Positions 34,501 to 42,863 of a stretch of DNA of 64,000 nt are shown piece by piece; position 1 is the first letter of the stretch; each line of letters begins with the position of its first letter. The stretch is from the NCBI GenBank assembly GCA_014843695.1, contig CM026390.1, forward strand, positions 100,579,200 to 100,643,199, read 5' to 3'. The notes under the pieces were generated by a model, which saw only the letters and a list, made by a program, of their open reading frames with translations, did no database searches and was not told where the DNA came from. Made by a program: the position numbers and the translations under genes. This DNA comes from Archivesica marissinica. Its lineage: Eukaryota; Mollusca; Bivalvia; Venerida; Vesicomyidae.

Positions 34501-37500
34501 ATCTTATATTAAACTGGACATTACATCTAATGTATTTCATATTACAGCTTGGTCATTTTCGTCAGGAAGTAGAAGACAGATATTCACACAAATACCAGAA
34601 TGCATGGTGAGTACTATATGGTATACAGGGTGTTATGGTTGCTAGTCGGTTGGTTGCTCAGTCTTGTGTTACCAAGTTACGTTGTATCATAGTCCAGGCC
34701 CGTCGCTGGGCATACGCAAGTACGCACGTGCGTATCATTGGTCTGAGAAAATGAAAAAAAATTAAAACTCCAAAAATGAATTAAAACGCCAGGGGGGGGG
34801 GTAGTAGGGATACATAGGCGCCGTGATGTGTGGAGTGGTGGAATAATTGAGCCCATTGCAAATATGGTGCATCTCGAAATAGTTTGTGCTATTTTACGTG
34901 CTTGATTAATTGATAAGAGCAATAGTCCTGCAATTCTATGTTACAAAATGCATTGAAATTGCTTCATTTCCAAAAATATCCCGGGGGGGTGGGGAGACCC
35001 CCCTAGCGTAATCGCACGCTATGTTCAATTGACAAACAAATGTGACCGTGCGTATCATCAAAATAGCTCCAGCGACGGCCCTGTAGTCTGTAATGTTGTA
35101 TAATTATATATCTTAGTTGTGAGCGTATTTAGTTTAAGATTAGAATGAAATATGCCATGCCAAAGTGCCCTACCAGCACAATAATATTGGGGATGGGGGG
35201 TCAGGAGAGGGTGCAGCGGTAATGACAAATCATCTCATCGGGTTGAACATTTGTGCCAAGTTATTTGAAAATCCTACAATGAATGATGAAGTTATACTGT
35301 CAACAACTTCAATTTATCAAAATTGACATTTGACCTCCAAGTGTGACCTTTGGGATAGGGACCCAGATCTTGGACGAGGCACATCATGTTTATATGGGGA
35401 ACATTTGTGCCAAGTTATTTCAGAATCCCCTTCTCCATGACATAGTTGCAGAGCGGACTGTTATCAGATCTGTTATACAAATATTTGACCGTAAGCTCTA
35501 AGTGTGACCTTGAGGTTTGAAGTAGGGCCACGGGTCTTGGACGCGGCGCCTTAATGTGGCGAACATTTGTGAGCAGTTATTTGAATATTCCCCCATGCAT
35601 GAAAACACTAATGCCTGGACATAACAATATTTAACCTTTAACTTCAAAGTGTGACCTCGACCTTTGAGGTAGGGATCCGAGTCTTGGACGCAACACATCA
35701 TGTTCATATGGGGAACATTTGTGCCACATTATTTCAGAATCCCCTCATTCATGACAAAGTTAGAGTGGACACAATATATTATACCAATATTTTACTGGTA
35801 ACACCTAAGTGTGACCTTGATCTTTGAGATTGGATCTTGGACGCAACGCATTAATGATTATCTTCATGTGGCGAACATTTTAAAAATACCCCAAAGCTAC
35901 AGCCTGGAAACAAAATATACTTACCGTATATTTGACCTTTAACCTCAAAAGTGTAACCCTTGGTCTTTGTGTGTAGTTATTTGAAAATCCCCCCTTCCAT
36001 GCGCGACATAGCTACAACCCCCGACATGAAATATACCAATATTTTACCTTTAATCTCAAATTGTGACCTCGACATTTGAAGTAGGGATCCAGGTCTTGGA
36101 CGCGACACATGATTTTCATATGGGGAACATGTGTGCTACATCATTTCCTAATCCCCTCATCCATGACATAATGAGTGGACACAATATATTATACCAATAT
36201 AATGACCGTTAACCTCTATGGGTGACCTTGACCGTTGAGGTGTGGTCAATGGGTCTCGGATGTGTCATCTTCATGCGAAGCTATATGAAAATCCTCTTAC
36301 TGCATGACAAAGATACAGACCAAACATGTAAAAAAACAATATTTTAACCTCAATGGGTTACCTTGACCTTTGAGGTAGGGACCGGATCATGGATGTGACA
36401 AACATTTGTGAGTAGTTATTTGGAAAATCCCCCCCATGCAGGACAAAGTTACAGCCTGAACAAGTGCAACGGACATACAGATGAGCACAATCCCCCCATG
36501 CAGGACATGGTTACGGCCTAAACAAGTGCAACGGACATACAGACGAGCACAATCCTAATAACAGAAAACCAACACAATTTACTTATTATTAAATAATCTT
36601 CATACAGATATTAATATGTTATATTCAAGAGTCATAACTATTATTGTAACCAGACTGCTCAGTTCTGTCTAGCGTCTATGGCCTCGCCAAGAAACAATTT
36701 GTCTAATACTTCTCCCCCCCTTGTGAAGTCAATCATAATCAAAATCTAACTGATCTGGGTTTATACATAGTAAAAATGCATGGTCAGCTGTTTATAATGT
36801 CAATCTATTGTGTAATTTTATATTTAAAAGATCAACTGAATGATTTCGTAACACATACTCCTTACACTCAGTACACTTTAAGAACAGTCTTCAATCTTAT
36901 ATAATTAATTATTCAACTCCGAACAATTAATGACTAAAGTCATCAATCTAACTCAATATAATACATGTACTGTATGTGGTTGCAGAAGCATATCATTATG
37001 ATATAGCATAGTGATGTGCAAGTCGTGATAGCGCCATCGCTTCAGGCCTGGAATTCGCTCCCAGCTGGAGCTGTTACAATTGTTAAAATTCCACCTTGTC
37101 TCTTCTCTCTCCAATCTGCGGCAATGGATTCAATCAGGAATGAGGTCTCGAGAGCAATTAATATAATGTTGTATAAACTTATCGCAATCGAGTAAAGTAT
37201 ATTGGTATAAACCATACTATAGCAACACACCATATTTTGTTGTTTTTGTTGCCACAGTATAAACAAATAGAAATTGTCGAAATGGAATGCATACACATAT
37301 ATATTATATATGCACCACAAAACTCAATATATTTTAAAGTTGCGGGCTGAACTTCTGGTCGTGGATTCCAACGTTGCGTTTTTCAGAGATACACCTTAGT
37401 TGTAGCCACGAACCTATAACAATTTAATCGGTTTGATTTTAAATTGATGTGCTTGAATGTGTAAACATGTGTCCTGCTGTTTCAGGTACCCTGGTCCACG

Positions 37501-39141
37501 CGACGTCATTCACCCAGACTCAGACGCTGCATTAATGATGAATGTATACCAGCCGCAGTCTCGCAGTAGAACAGCAATGCCATCTACAAGGCCAGCTAGA
37601 CGTTAGTAACTCGATCACATTACTCATTTTTGTCCATTACAAATACTGGTTCGTGAAATGTACTTTATGACCGAATCTGGTTAGTGAAGTGTCGTTCACG
37701 ACTAAGTCTGATTCGTGAGATGTACGGGTATGCCACGACCATCTATGGTTCGTGAGTTATCATTCATAACTACCGTAATAGAACAGACAATGGTTGTTTC
37801 TGAACATGCAGATAGTGTGCAGGAGAGATGAATGGGGCTCCATACTGGTTCCTAATTCGATAATTATATATAACTTACAGGACTCCAAATTGATGTCATT
37901 TTATTGGATGCTTGGAACATGTGATATTATATTAGAAACCTATTCAATGATTGCCTATCTATATAATTATGTACACGGTGTGACTATAATTCAATGAAAA
38001 ATGAGCCAATGAAATGATGTGTTTATTTTCACCAGTCTTGTCCAATCTGACTTTATGTATACATTCCAGCAATCATATCTGGAGCATTCCAGACAGACAT
38101 CAACTACATGTCATTAAATTGTGATGTCTGTTAAATATCTGAACCAAATCAACATTAATGAATAACATGCACCAGGGAAACAACGGGTATGGGACATTAC
38201 TTGACAATGCTCCATTCCTGGTATTTCCTGGGAAACAACGGGTATGGGACATTACTTGACAATGCTCCATTCCTGGTATTTCCAGGGAAACAACGGATAT
38301 GGGACATTACTTGACAATGCTCCATTCTTGGTATTTCCAGGGAAACAACGGGTATGGGACATTACTTGGTAATGCTCCATTCCTGGTATTTCCAGGGAAA
38401 CAACGGGTATGAGACATTACTTGGTAATGCTTCATTCCTGGTATTTCCAGGGAAACAACGGGTATGGGACATTACTTGACAATGCTCCATTCCTGGTATT
38501 TCCAGGGAAACAACGGGTATGGGACATTACTTGACTGCTCCATTCCTGGTATTTCCAGGGAAACAACGGGTATGGGACATTACTTGACAATGCTCCATTC
38601 CTGGTATTTCCAGGGAAACAACGGGTATGAGACATTACTTGACAATGCTCCATTCCTGGTATTTCCAGGGAAACAACGGGTATGAGACATTACTTGGTAA
38701 TGCTTCATTCCTGGTATTTCCAGGGAAACAACGGGTATGGGACATTACTTGACAATGCTCCATTCCTGGTATTTCCAGGGACACAATGGGTATGGGACAT
38801 AACTTGACAATGCTTCATTCCTGGTATTTCCAGGGAAACAACGGGTATGGGACATTACTTGACAATGCTCCATTCCTGGTATTTCCAGGGACACAACGGA
38901 TATGGGACATTACTTGACAATGCTTCATTCCTGGTATTTCATGCTGGCTTACATGACAGGTTCTAGTTTTAAACATAGTACAATGATGGCTAGTGAGTAT
39001 CTTGAGTGATTGAATCATTCTTGCATGTTATGATCAACGATCGTTGTATATTTTCCAGAAAACCGTGAAAGGACCACCAACGATGGCACAGCTGCACAGC
39101 CAGGAAAAAGAACACAAGCTTATCTAAATGTTGACAAATAA
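16420..39141 (+). CDS. SPMIP2: SPMIP2/C4orf45-like sperm microtubule inner protein (five exons, 200 aa)
   Basis: Exons are 16420-16540, 27161-27384, 34548-34606, 37486-37601 and 39059-39141, with phases 1, 0, 2, 1 and a TAA stop. The spliced length is 603 nt. The protein has no membrane segment or signal peptide. Its core reads LFTGPDDLRDHRV, then YLWRAAP, then IGEIGWSIP, then HKYQNAWYPGP, a series of short Gly/Pro/Trp motifs that matches my recollection of C4orf45 (SPMIP2), a protein lining the lumen of sperm doublet microtubules. The length is close to the human protein. It diverges from the DYDC1-like gene at a shared promoter, consistent with axonemal co-expression. Introns total about 22 kb, mostly satellite. 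A related microtubule inner protein is the alternative. Confidence 0.78.
16541..17718. other. Intron 1 sequence, nothing recognised
   Basis: AT-rich. Short open frames on the minus strand (16755-17185) lack homology or splice support. Confidence 0.5.
17719..18010 (+). mobile_element. SINE family A, full copy
   Basis: The tRNA-like head 'gcctctgtagtccagtggta' has a small internal duplication (aacagtggt), an apparent TGT anticodon region and B box 'ggttcgatcccccg'. The family A body and the tail 'gataaataaacgtaaaac' follow. It is a retroposon, not a functional tRNA gene. Confidence 0.85.
18011..18464. other. Intron 1 sequence, nothing recognised
   Basis: Unique-looking spacer between two SINEs, without exon or repeat signals. 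Confidence 0.5.
18465..18690 (+). mobile_element. SINE family B, plus strand
   Basis: Head 'agtcgtgatagcacagtgga', B box 'ggagttcgaaccccactgg', body and tail 'aaataaatttgtataaa'. The direct repeat 'taacagaagtatg' occurs just upstream (about 18443) and at the 3' end (about 18692), consistent with a target duplication. Confidence 0.8.
19018..19305 (+). mobile_element. SINE family A, plus strand
   Basis: The head 'gatctgtagtccagtggtta' with anticodon region ggactGGTaatcc and B box 'ggttcgatcccgcg' is followed by the complete body and tail shared with 17719-18010. Confidence 0.85.
19306..19799. other. Intron 1 sequence, nothing recognised
   Basis: Contains a short AT run at 19396-19412. Otherwise featureless. 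Confidence 0.45.
19800..22772. repeat. 22-bp satellite, about 135 copies (3 kb)
   Basis: The unit is 'cccatttattacctcgttat' plus two bases, with two alternating positions (aat/ttt and cgttatt/cattgtt) that mix into longer patterns. No stop codon exists in any forward frame of the unit, so three long frames (up to 540 codons) stay open. Stops appear only where the array ends. It is an intronic satellite, not a gene. Confidence 0.97.
22773..23333. other. Intron 1 sequence, nothing recognised
   Basis: AT-rich. A 17-bp phrase 'cgttagttttatatca' is directly repeated near 22953-22987. No exon is seen. Confidence 0.45.
23334..23421. mobile_element. Near-perfect 88-bp palindrome with 12-bp flanking repeats
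   Basis: Arms 'gggattcggcacgtttgg' and 'ccaaacgtgccgaatccc' enclose 'tactagtatatatatttaag' and its mirror, almost without spacer. The sequence is flanked by direct repeats 'tgttgaaccaca' at 23322-23333 and 23422-23433. This fits a fold-back mobile element that duplicated its target. Confidence 0.8.
23610..23690 (+). repeat. tRNA-like sequence, degenerate
   Basis: 'gtccatggctcaatacgt' and 'ctcgagttcaattccctgcg' have A- and B-box character, but the arms do not pair well. Probably a SINE head or tRNA relic. Confidence 0.35.
23936..24265 (-). pseudogene. Non-LTR retrotransposon fragment (CR1/L2-type C-terminus)
   Basis: A 109-codon frame opens HWLPVRARIMYKVIVTVFRA and ends KWWNSLPDYLRD and FKSKLKTYLF. 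This is the conserved end of ORF2 in CR1/L2-like LINEs. The catalytic domain is missing, so it is a 5'-truncated dead copy in SPMIP2-like intron 1, opposite to the gene. Confidence 0.88.
24266..25054. other. Intron 1 sequence, nothing recognised
   Basis: AT-rich sequence downstream of the LINE fragment's 5' break. No exon or element ends are seen. Confidence 0.45.
25055..25253. mobile_element. MITE family D, copy 1 (199 bp, TTAA ends)
   Basis: TTAA-CCCGTAACATGC at the left and GGG-TTAA at the right. The interior has a hairpin with 'caaacaacgtagatc' and 'gatctatgttgtttgc'. Related copies lie at 41891, 47446 and 53348. Confidence 0.72.
25531..25594. repeat. 32-bp tandem duplication
   Basis: 'gaatgcagtggaatactact' plus 12 bases occurs twice in direct succession, identical in both copies. 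Confidence 0.85.
25595..25934. other. Intron 1 sequence, nothing recognised
   Basis: Spacer with no recognisable feature. Confidence 0.45.
25935..26005 (+). repeat. tRNA-like sequence, degenerate
   Basis: 'gactagtagtgtagtggata' resembles an A-box region and 'acgggttcgagcccggtgaa' is a good T-arm. It lacks a pairing acceptor stem, so I call a SINE head or tRNA relic. Confidence 0.45.
26245..26320 (-). repeat. tRNA-like sequence, degenerate, minus strand
   Basis: The minus strand reads 'cccgtggtatagtggaaagt' and 'gctggttcgaatctagc', A- and B-box-like. The neighbouring sequence is A-rich on the plus strand (26090-26215). Probably SINE-derived. Confidence 0.45.
26321..26974. other. Intron 1 sequence with a dispersed fragment
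   Basis: 'gctgtcgtcagaagttcgtc' with 'tatgaatgcatata' near 26535-26585 is related to 29415-29460 and 31421-31466, so part of this is an unnamed dispersed repeat. Nothing else is seen. Confidence 0.4.
26975..27020 (+). CDS. SPMIP2: SPMIP2-like alternative first exon 1b (candidate)
   Basis: ATG opens MESSFERQEFRKPIS plus one base and stops at a good donor, TTCTG|gtaaga. The phase is 1, identical to exon 1a, so splicing to exon 2 would give a 175-residue isoform reading KPISGPDDLRDH. It lies only 140 bp before exon 2. Such a short intron is possible. A chance ATG with a donor is the alternative. Confidence 0.5.
27161..27384 (+). CDS. SPMIP2: SPMIP2-like exon 2 (core motifs)
   Basis: Acceptor 'taatttaactgtttcag', donor ATCATG|gtacgt at 27385, 224 nt. 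It encodes PDDLRDHRVTVEPEHRYVS, TDYLWRAAPSTPFPRPR and IGEIGWSIPQEQDW. Composition (GC-rich third positions) differs sharply from the AT-rich surroundings, supporting real coding sequence. Confidence 0.88.
27491..27530 (+). repeat. Dispersed 40-bp motif, copy 3
   Basis: 'tttacatccccgcgatgggt' then 'ttgacattaggggaagata', as at 9199 and 13101. Confidence 0.55.
27550..28445. repeat. 44-bp minisatellite, about 20 copies
   Basis: The unit is 'ggtttacaggttgtattcat' followed by 'gcacgattacccagttgaac' and cagc. Some units lack the 'ttacagg' block. It starts about 165 bp after exon 2 and does not include its donor. Confidence 0.95.
28446..29060. other. Intron 2 sequence, nothing recognised
   Basis: Featureless AT-rich spacer. 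Confidence 0.45.
29061..29240 (-). repeat. SINE family A, internally deleted, minus strand
   Basis: The tail and body are present, but the sequence jumps from the 'aagacctc' position straight to 'actggactacagatccgtc', the head. A deletion removed the central part including the B box. Confidence 0.75.
29550..30083. repeat. 43/56-bp minisatellite, left part
   Basis: The 43-bp unit is 'ggaaccggctctactaacct' then 'acattcctcctcccatccac' and gct. A 56-bp form carries 13 extra bases ('tcatagttactaa'). It runs into the N gap. Confidence 0.95.
30084..31083. other. Assembly gap, exactly 1000 N
   Basis: A round-number gap, so the true size is unknown. The sequence just after it repeats the sequence from 29078 (see findings). 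Confidence 0.99.
31084..31560. repeat. Second copy of 29078-29554
   Basis: With an offset of 2006 the two segments appear identical, including the truncated SINE A (minus strand, to about 31246) and the unique sequence after it. Probably an assembly artefact rather than a genomic duplication. Confidence 0.85.
31556..34490. repeat. 43/56-bp minisatellite, right part
   Basis: Same unit as 29550-30083, with about 60 copies. Blocks of C-rich degenerate units (32130-32160, 32945-33075, 'ccccccaccaccaacccc') interrupt it and look like sequence errors or an older unit. It stops 57 bp before exon 3. Confidence 0.95.
34548..34606 (+). CDS. SPMIP2: SPMIP2-like exon 3
   Basis: Acceptor 'tgtatttcatattacag', donor GCATG|gtgagt, 59 nt in phase 0, out phase 2. 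It encodes LGHFRQEVEDRYSHKYQNA and the first two bases of Trp. The HKYQN-W motif continues into exon 4. Confidence 0.85.
34695..35083. mobile_element. hAT-like MITE (389 bp)
   Basis: The ends 'caggcccgtcgctgg' and 'ccagcgacggccctg' are inverted repeats. They are flanked by TAGTC on both sides (34690-34694, 35084-35088). The second inverted block 'gtgcgtatcat' also recurs inside. CAGGSCCG ends resemble hAT elements, whose target duplications are usually 8 bp, so class is tentative. Confidence 0.6.
35084..36570. repeat. Degenerate repeated element typical of bivalves
   Basis: Phrases such as 'tgaccttgacctttgaggta', 'gggaacatttgtgccaagtt' and 'gacatagttacagcctg' recur every 110-170 bp with heavy divergence and close with 'caacggacatacagacgagc'. 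It is an old, diverged tandem or composite repeat without coding capacity. Confidence 0.7.
36571..37020. other. Intron 3 sequence, nothing recognised
   Basis: Featureless spacer. Confidence 0.45.
37021..37190 (+). repeat. SINE family B, degenerate, plus strand
   Basis: 'agtcgtgatagcgccatcgc', 'tctcttctctctcc' and 'caggaatgaggtctcgagag' match family B in order, with the B box damaged. Confidence 0.7.
37486..37601 (+). CDS. SPMIP2: SPMIP2-like exon 4
   Basis: Acceptor 'gtcctgctgtttcag', in phase 2, 116 nt, YPGPRDVIHPDSDAALMMN then a Ser/Arg-rich end. The donor is AGAC|gttagt. If the donor were not used, translation would stop two codons later (RPARR stop), giving a shorter protein, so the last exon could be optional. 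Confidence 0.82.
37602..38170. other. Intron 4 sequence, nothing recognised
   Basis: Spacer with faint repeats of 'gttcgtgaaatgtac' near 37650-37720. Confidence 0.4.
38172..38940. repeat. 55-bp minisatellite, about 14 copies, with acceptor-like units
   Basis: The unit is 'gggaaacaacgggtatggga' then 'cattacttgacaatgctcca' and 'ttcctggtatttcca'. Each unit has 'tggtatttccag', a passable splice acceptor on the gene strand. The array lies about 120 bp upstream of the true exon 5 acceptor, with only weak similarity to it. Confidence 0.95.
39059..39141 (+). CDS. SPMIP2: SPMIP2-like exon 5 (C-terminus)
   Basis: Acceptor 'gtatattttccag'. Joining C from exon 4 gives QNRERTTNDGTAAQPGKRTQ and a stop TAA at 39139-39141. 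Composition is polar and the end is probably disordered. AATAAA overlaps the stop (39137) and recurs at 39305. Confidence 0.7.
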
Positions 39142-39304
39142 AATGGTGAACACACTACTTGTATCTCAATTTCCTTTCATTTATAAATAGCACATTGTTC
39201 CAGTTTTATTTCAATTTTGTGACAAACTGAAACTTTTACGGTTTTACATGAAAATCTGAAGTCAAAATAATCTTTGACATAATAATAATAATAATGTTTG
39301 GCTA

Positions 39305-39310
39305 AATAAA
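39305..39310 (+). terminator. Candidate polyadenylation signal AATAAA
   Basis: A canonical hexamer 164 bp after the SPMIP2-like stop codon, followed by T-rich sequence. It is a plausible transcript end but not proven. Confidence 0.4.
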
Positions 39311-39949
39311 CAATTTTATTAACAATAATTGATAAATACTTTGTATTTTAAAACTATAAAATTGTTCCTTGCTACATTTAATAACAAGAAATTGCACAAA
39401 AGAATTGATTATTTGAGGAATTTACCCCGTGTGTTGTTTATTGTTGAAGTTCTCTGACACTTGTTTTGCATTTTATCTTGGGATGGTGCAATACTATCTA
39501 CTAATAGTTAATACAAAATCCTTCTTCATTGTACACTATACAGCTTTTCTATATACATGTATTAAATGTAAGGATAACTCATACACATAATGATGTTCAC
39601 ATTAGCAGTATGGGTATCTAGTTACGGCGATGATGATTGAGCGTACATGTATTTACCTTCGCCGCCGGCGTACCATATGGGCGAGCGTATGGCATGGTGC
39701 TTGTATCTAGTCAAGGTACAGTTCATTCGGGTGCTATATTTAGTTTGGTAACAGCCAATCAGAAATAGTTTTTATTACAATAAGCTAGGCCACCAGACAA
39801 ATTCAAGTCAAATAGTAATTTCTATTTGTATGATGCAAGCCATATATTGTATGTAATTATTTGGACTAATCTTATAACAATGCATCGAAGTCGAGCATTT
39901 TGGGACAGTTAATTTTGTTACCTGATAATTGCAATGCATATACATGTAT
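39311..39949. other. Intergenic sequence, nothing recognised
   Basis: Sequence between convergent genes, without identifiable features. Confidence 0.45.
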
Positions 39950-41005
39950 ACCGTGTTACCAAGCCAGCTACTAGTATGGGTATACCCCTTTAAAGTCATA
40001 TACCATGTTACCAAGCTAGCTACTAGTATGGGTATACTCCTTTAAAGTCATATACCATGCTACCAAGCCAGCTACTAGTATGGGTATACCCCTTTAAAGT
40101 CATATACCATGTTACCAAGCTAGCTACTAGTATGGGTACACTCCTTTAAAGGCATATACCATATTACCAAGCTAGCTACTAGTATGGGTATACTCCTTTA
40201 AAGTCATATACCATGCTACCAAGCTAGCAACTAGTATGGGTACACTCCTTTAAAGGCATATACCATATTACCAAGCTAGCTACTAGTATGGGTATACTCC
40301 TTTAAAGTCATATACCATGCTACCAAGCTAGCAACTAGTATGGGTACACTCCTTTAAAGGCATATACCATATTACCAAGCTAGCTACTAGTATGGGTATA
40401 CTCCTTTAAAGTCATATACCATGCTACCAAGCTAGCAACTAGTATGGGTACACTCCTTTAAAGGCATATACCATATTACCAAGCTAGCTACTAGTATGGG
40501 TATACTCCTTTAAAGTCATATACCATGCTACCAAGCTAGCAACTAGTATGGGTACACTCCTTTAAAGGCATATACCATATTACCAAGCTAGCTACTAGTA
40601 TGGGTATACTCCTTTAAAGTCATATACCATGTTACCAAGCTAGCTACTAGTATGGGTATACTCCTTTAAGGTCATATACCATGTTACCAAGCCAGCTACT
40701 AGTATGGGTATACTCCTTTAGTCATATACCATGTTACCAAGCCAGCTACTAGTATGGGTATACTCCTTTAAAGTCATATACCATGCTACCAAGCCAGCTA
40801 CTAGTATGGGTATACTCTTTTAAAGTCATATACCATGCTACCAAGCCAGCTACTAGTATGGGTATGCCCCTTTAAAGTCATATACCATGTTACCAAGCCA
40901 GCTACTAGTATGGGTATACTCCTTTAAAGTCATATACCATGCTACCAAGCAGCTACTAGTATGGGTATGCCCCTTTAAAGTCATATACCATGTTACCAAG
41001 CTAGC
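39950..41005. repeat. 52-bp minisatellite, about 20 copies, partly dimeric
   Basis: The unit is 'ctactagtatgggtatactc' then 'ctttaaagtcatataccatg' and 'ttaccaagctag'. Between 40125 and 40600 two variants (tagctac..tatactc..gtc / tagcaac..tacactc..ggc) alternate, forming a 104-bp higher-order unit. Confidence 0.95.
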
Positions 41006-41352
41006 TAGTATAAAGGTGTATGGTTGCTTGTACATCTTGGTGGTTACATGTACATTTTCGCCTCAGATTATACATGTAGCAGAATCATTGTTATAGGTCA
41101 TGTAAATAATAGATAGGTATATAGATAGGTCATGTAAATAATAGATAGGTATATAGATTTGTACTACCAGTGCTTGTAGTTATTAGATATCCTTGTTAAA
41201 TGTTTTACATTTGTTAATGTACACTGATCAAAGTGTCTATGTTGTTGATAACCCACTGTATGCATGCACCAATATCAGTAATTGACCTTTATCTATGCAT
41301 TTGCCAGTACCATCTACACTCAACACAATTCCTGATCAGTCACCTGATGTTT
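41006..41352. other. Intergenic spacer with a short duplication
   Basis: 'ggtcatgtaaataatagata' is duplicated in tandem at about 41097-41155. Nothing else is seen. Confidence 0.5.
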
Positions 41353-41559
41353 TACAGTACAGCCTGCATCCGTTATGTCACATTCCGTCGGACCGAACAA
41401 AATTACTTTGACATAACCGAAGTTTGACTTAACGAAATTCGATATAAACGGAGACAGTTATATGTAAAAGGATAGTGTTCGAAACGGGACTTTGATCCGA
41501 CTTCGAGATAATCGGAGAATTTGACATAACCGATTTTGACATAACGGATGTAGACTGTA
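41353..41559. mobile_element. MITE, mariner-like ends (TA)
   Basis: 'tacagtacagcctgcatccg' with 'ttatgtca' at the left is mirrored by 'tgacataacggatgtagact' and gta at the right. Internal copies of 'ttgacataaccga' extend the repeats. TA at both ends fits Tc1/mariner-like MITEs. Confidence 0.7.
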
Positions 41560-41890
41560 TTTGGAGCAAACTAATAACCATATATATTCAATACTGATAT
41601 CTTACATGGTACATTTTATTACAGATTGTTATCCAATGAATCACTGCATAATCGTCTGGACTGCAATGCAGTAAATGTATGGAGGTATTATATTGTATGA
41701 TTACGAGTAGGGCTCCAAATGTTACATCAGGTGATCGATTAGGGATTTTGTTGAGTGTAGTGTGTTGCATGTTTGCTATTTGTTCATGCCGAGTAGTGTG
41801 AGCTAGTCATCCACACAGCTGATCCTTGTTACCACTGTCCCACCAATACATGCACCTAAGTGTTTGATATTCATTAATTAGTAAATGTCT

Positions 41891-42057
41891 TTAACCCGTA
41901 ACCTGCCAATCACAACAAATCGCTTTTGCAAGCAGCATAGAGCCAGTTCAGTGGAACTAAAACACTTGTCTGAATAGCAAACAACATAGATCCTGATCAG
42001 ACTGTAACTGCGTGGCTGATCAGGATCTATGTTGTTTGCACATTCCGTCCAATTTAA
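41891..42057. mobile_element. MITE family D, copy 2
   Basis: Left end TTAA-CCCGTAACCTGCC. It contains 'acaacatagatcctgatcag' and its inverse 'ctgatcaggatctatgttgt'. The right terminus is eroded. Confidence 0.68.
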
Positions 42058-42539
42058 GTGTTATTATTAGTTTGTAAAGTGCTATTTTAGACACACATGC
42101 TTCCTTTTCTTAAAAACATTCCAAATATAATTTCATCTTGAATTTTCTAATAGAAAGAAATTATCAGAGTGGTGGAACAAGAAATTTGCTGAATTCTGAC
42201 CAAACAAATTGTTCTCTTCTGTAACCAATATCTACCAGGAACAATACATGATGAACAGTGATAAATGCTTATTCATCATTTATTGTATTACCAAGTCAGT
42301 ATTAACTTTGTTACAATCCTATTGTTATGCACAGTTTCACAATAAATGAGAGAACTGTAACGTTTGTGTGTGTGTTCCTTTCTACATCACCACTAGCTTG
42401 TTTATTTGGTGTACTGTATACCAATCTCATTCTGGCCTCATTTCATAGATTCTGCAGTGTCTGAAAGTTGCTGATGTATATATTACAATAGCGCTGAACA
42501 TTTCTGAAACTAGAATTTCATGTTGTGTAAACTTTCTGA
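42058..42539. other. Possible 3' flank of the helical-repeat gene, nothing defined
   Basis: 'gagtggtggaac' at about 42167 matches the tip of MITE family A but no partner end is present. Confidence 0.35.
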
Positions 42540-42780
42540 CTGCACTGAAAATAATGCGTATTAGACCATGAGATACAATACTTTGACCTTGAGACACAGT
42601 ACTTTGACAAGGACACAGTACTCTGACATTGGGACACAGTACTCTGACCTTGAGAAATAGTACTTTGTCCTTAGAACACAGCACTGTTACCTTGAGACAC
42701 AGTTACTTGACCGTGAAACACAGTACTTGACATTGAGACACAGTACTTTGACCTTGAGACTCAGTACTTTGACCTTGACA
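42540..42780. repeat. 21-bp minisatellite overlapping the last exon
   Basis: The unit is 'gacacagtactttgaccttg' plus one base, about 10 diverged copies. On the minus strand it forms the end of the open frame of the terminal exon below. Confidence 0.8.
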
Positions 42781-42863
42781 AGGAGGTTCATCCCGCCTGA
42801 TTCTCCTTCAGCCACTTCAAGTTGTCCTCCGTCAGCGAGTCCTCCAAGTGTGTCTGTATTTGC
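42687..42863 (-). CDS. Helical-repeat gene, probable last exon
   Basis: Acceptor 'gaaagctcatttcag', phase 0, QIQTHLEELADGGQLEVAE then Gly/Ser. After about 25 codons the frame enters the 21-bp minisatellite and codes KVKVLSL-type heptads until TAA at 42687-42689. A donor-like CTCAAG|gtaaca at 42690 and AAG|gtcaaa further up mean the true end is uncertain. Confidence 0.5.
   Translation of the reverse strand, partial: ANTDTLGGLADGGQLEVAEGESGGMNLLVKVKVLSLKVKVLCLNVKYCVSRSSNCVSR

Noticed and set aside
42160..42185. Third copy of MITE family A ('gagtggtggaac')
   Set aside because: Only the 12-bp tip matches; no interior or opposite end is present.
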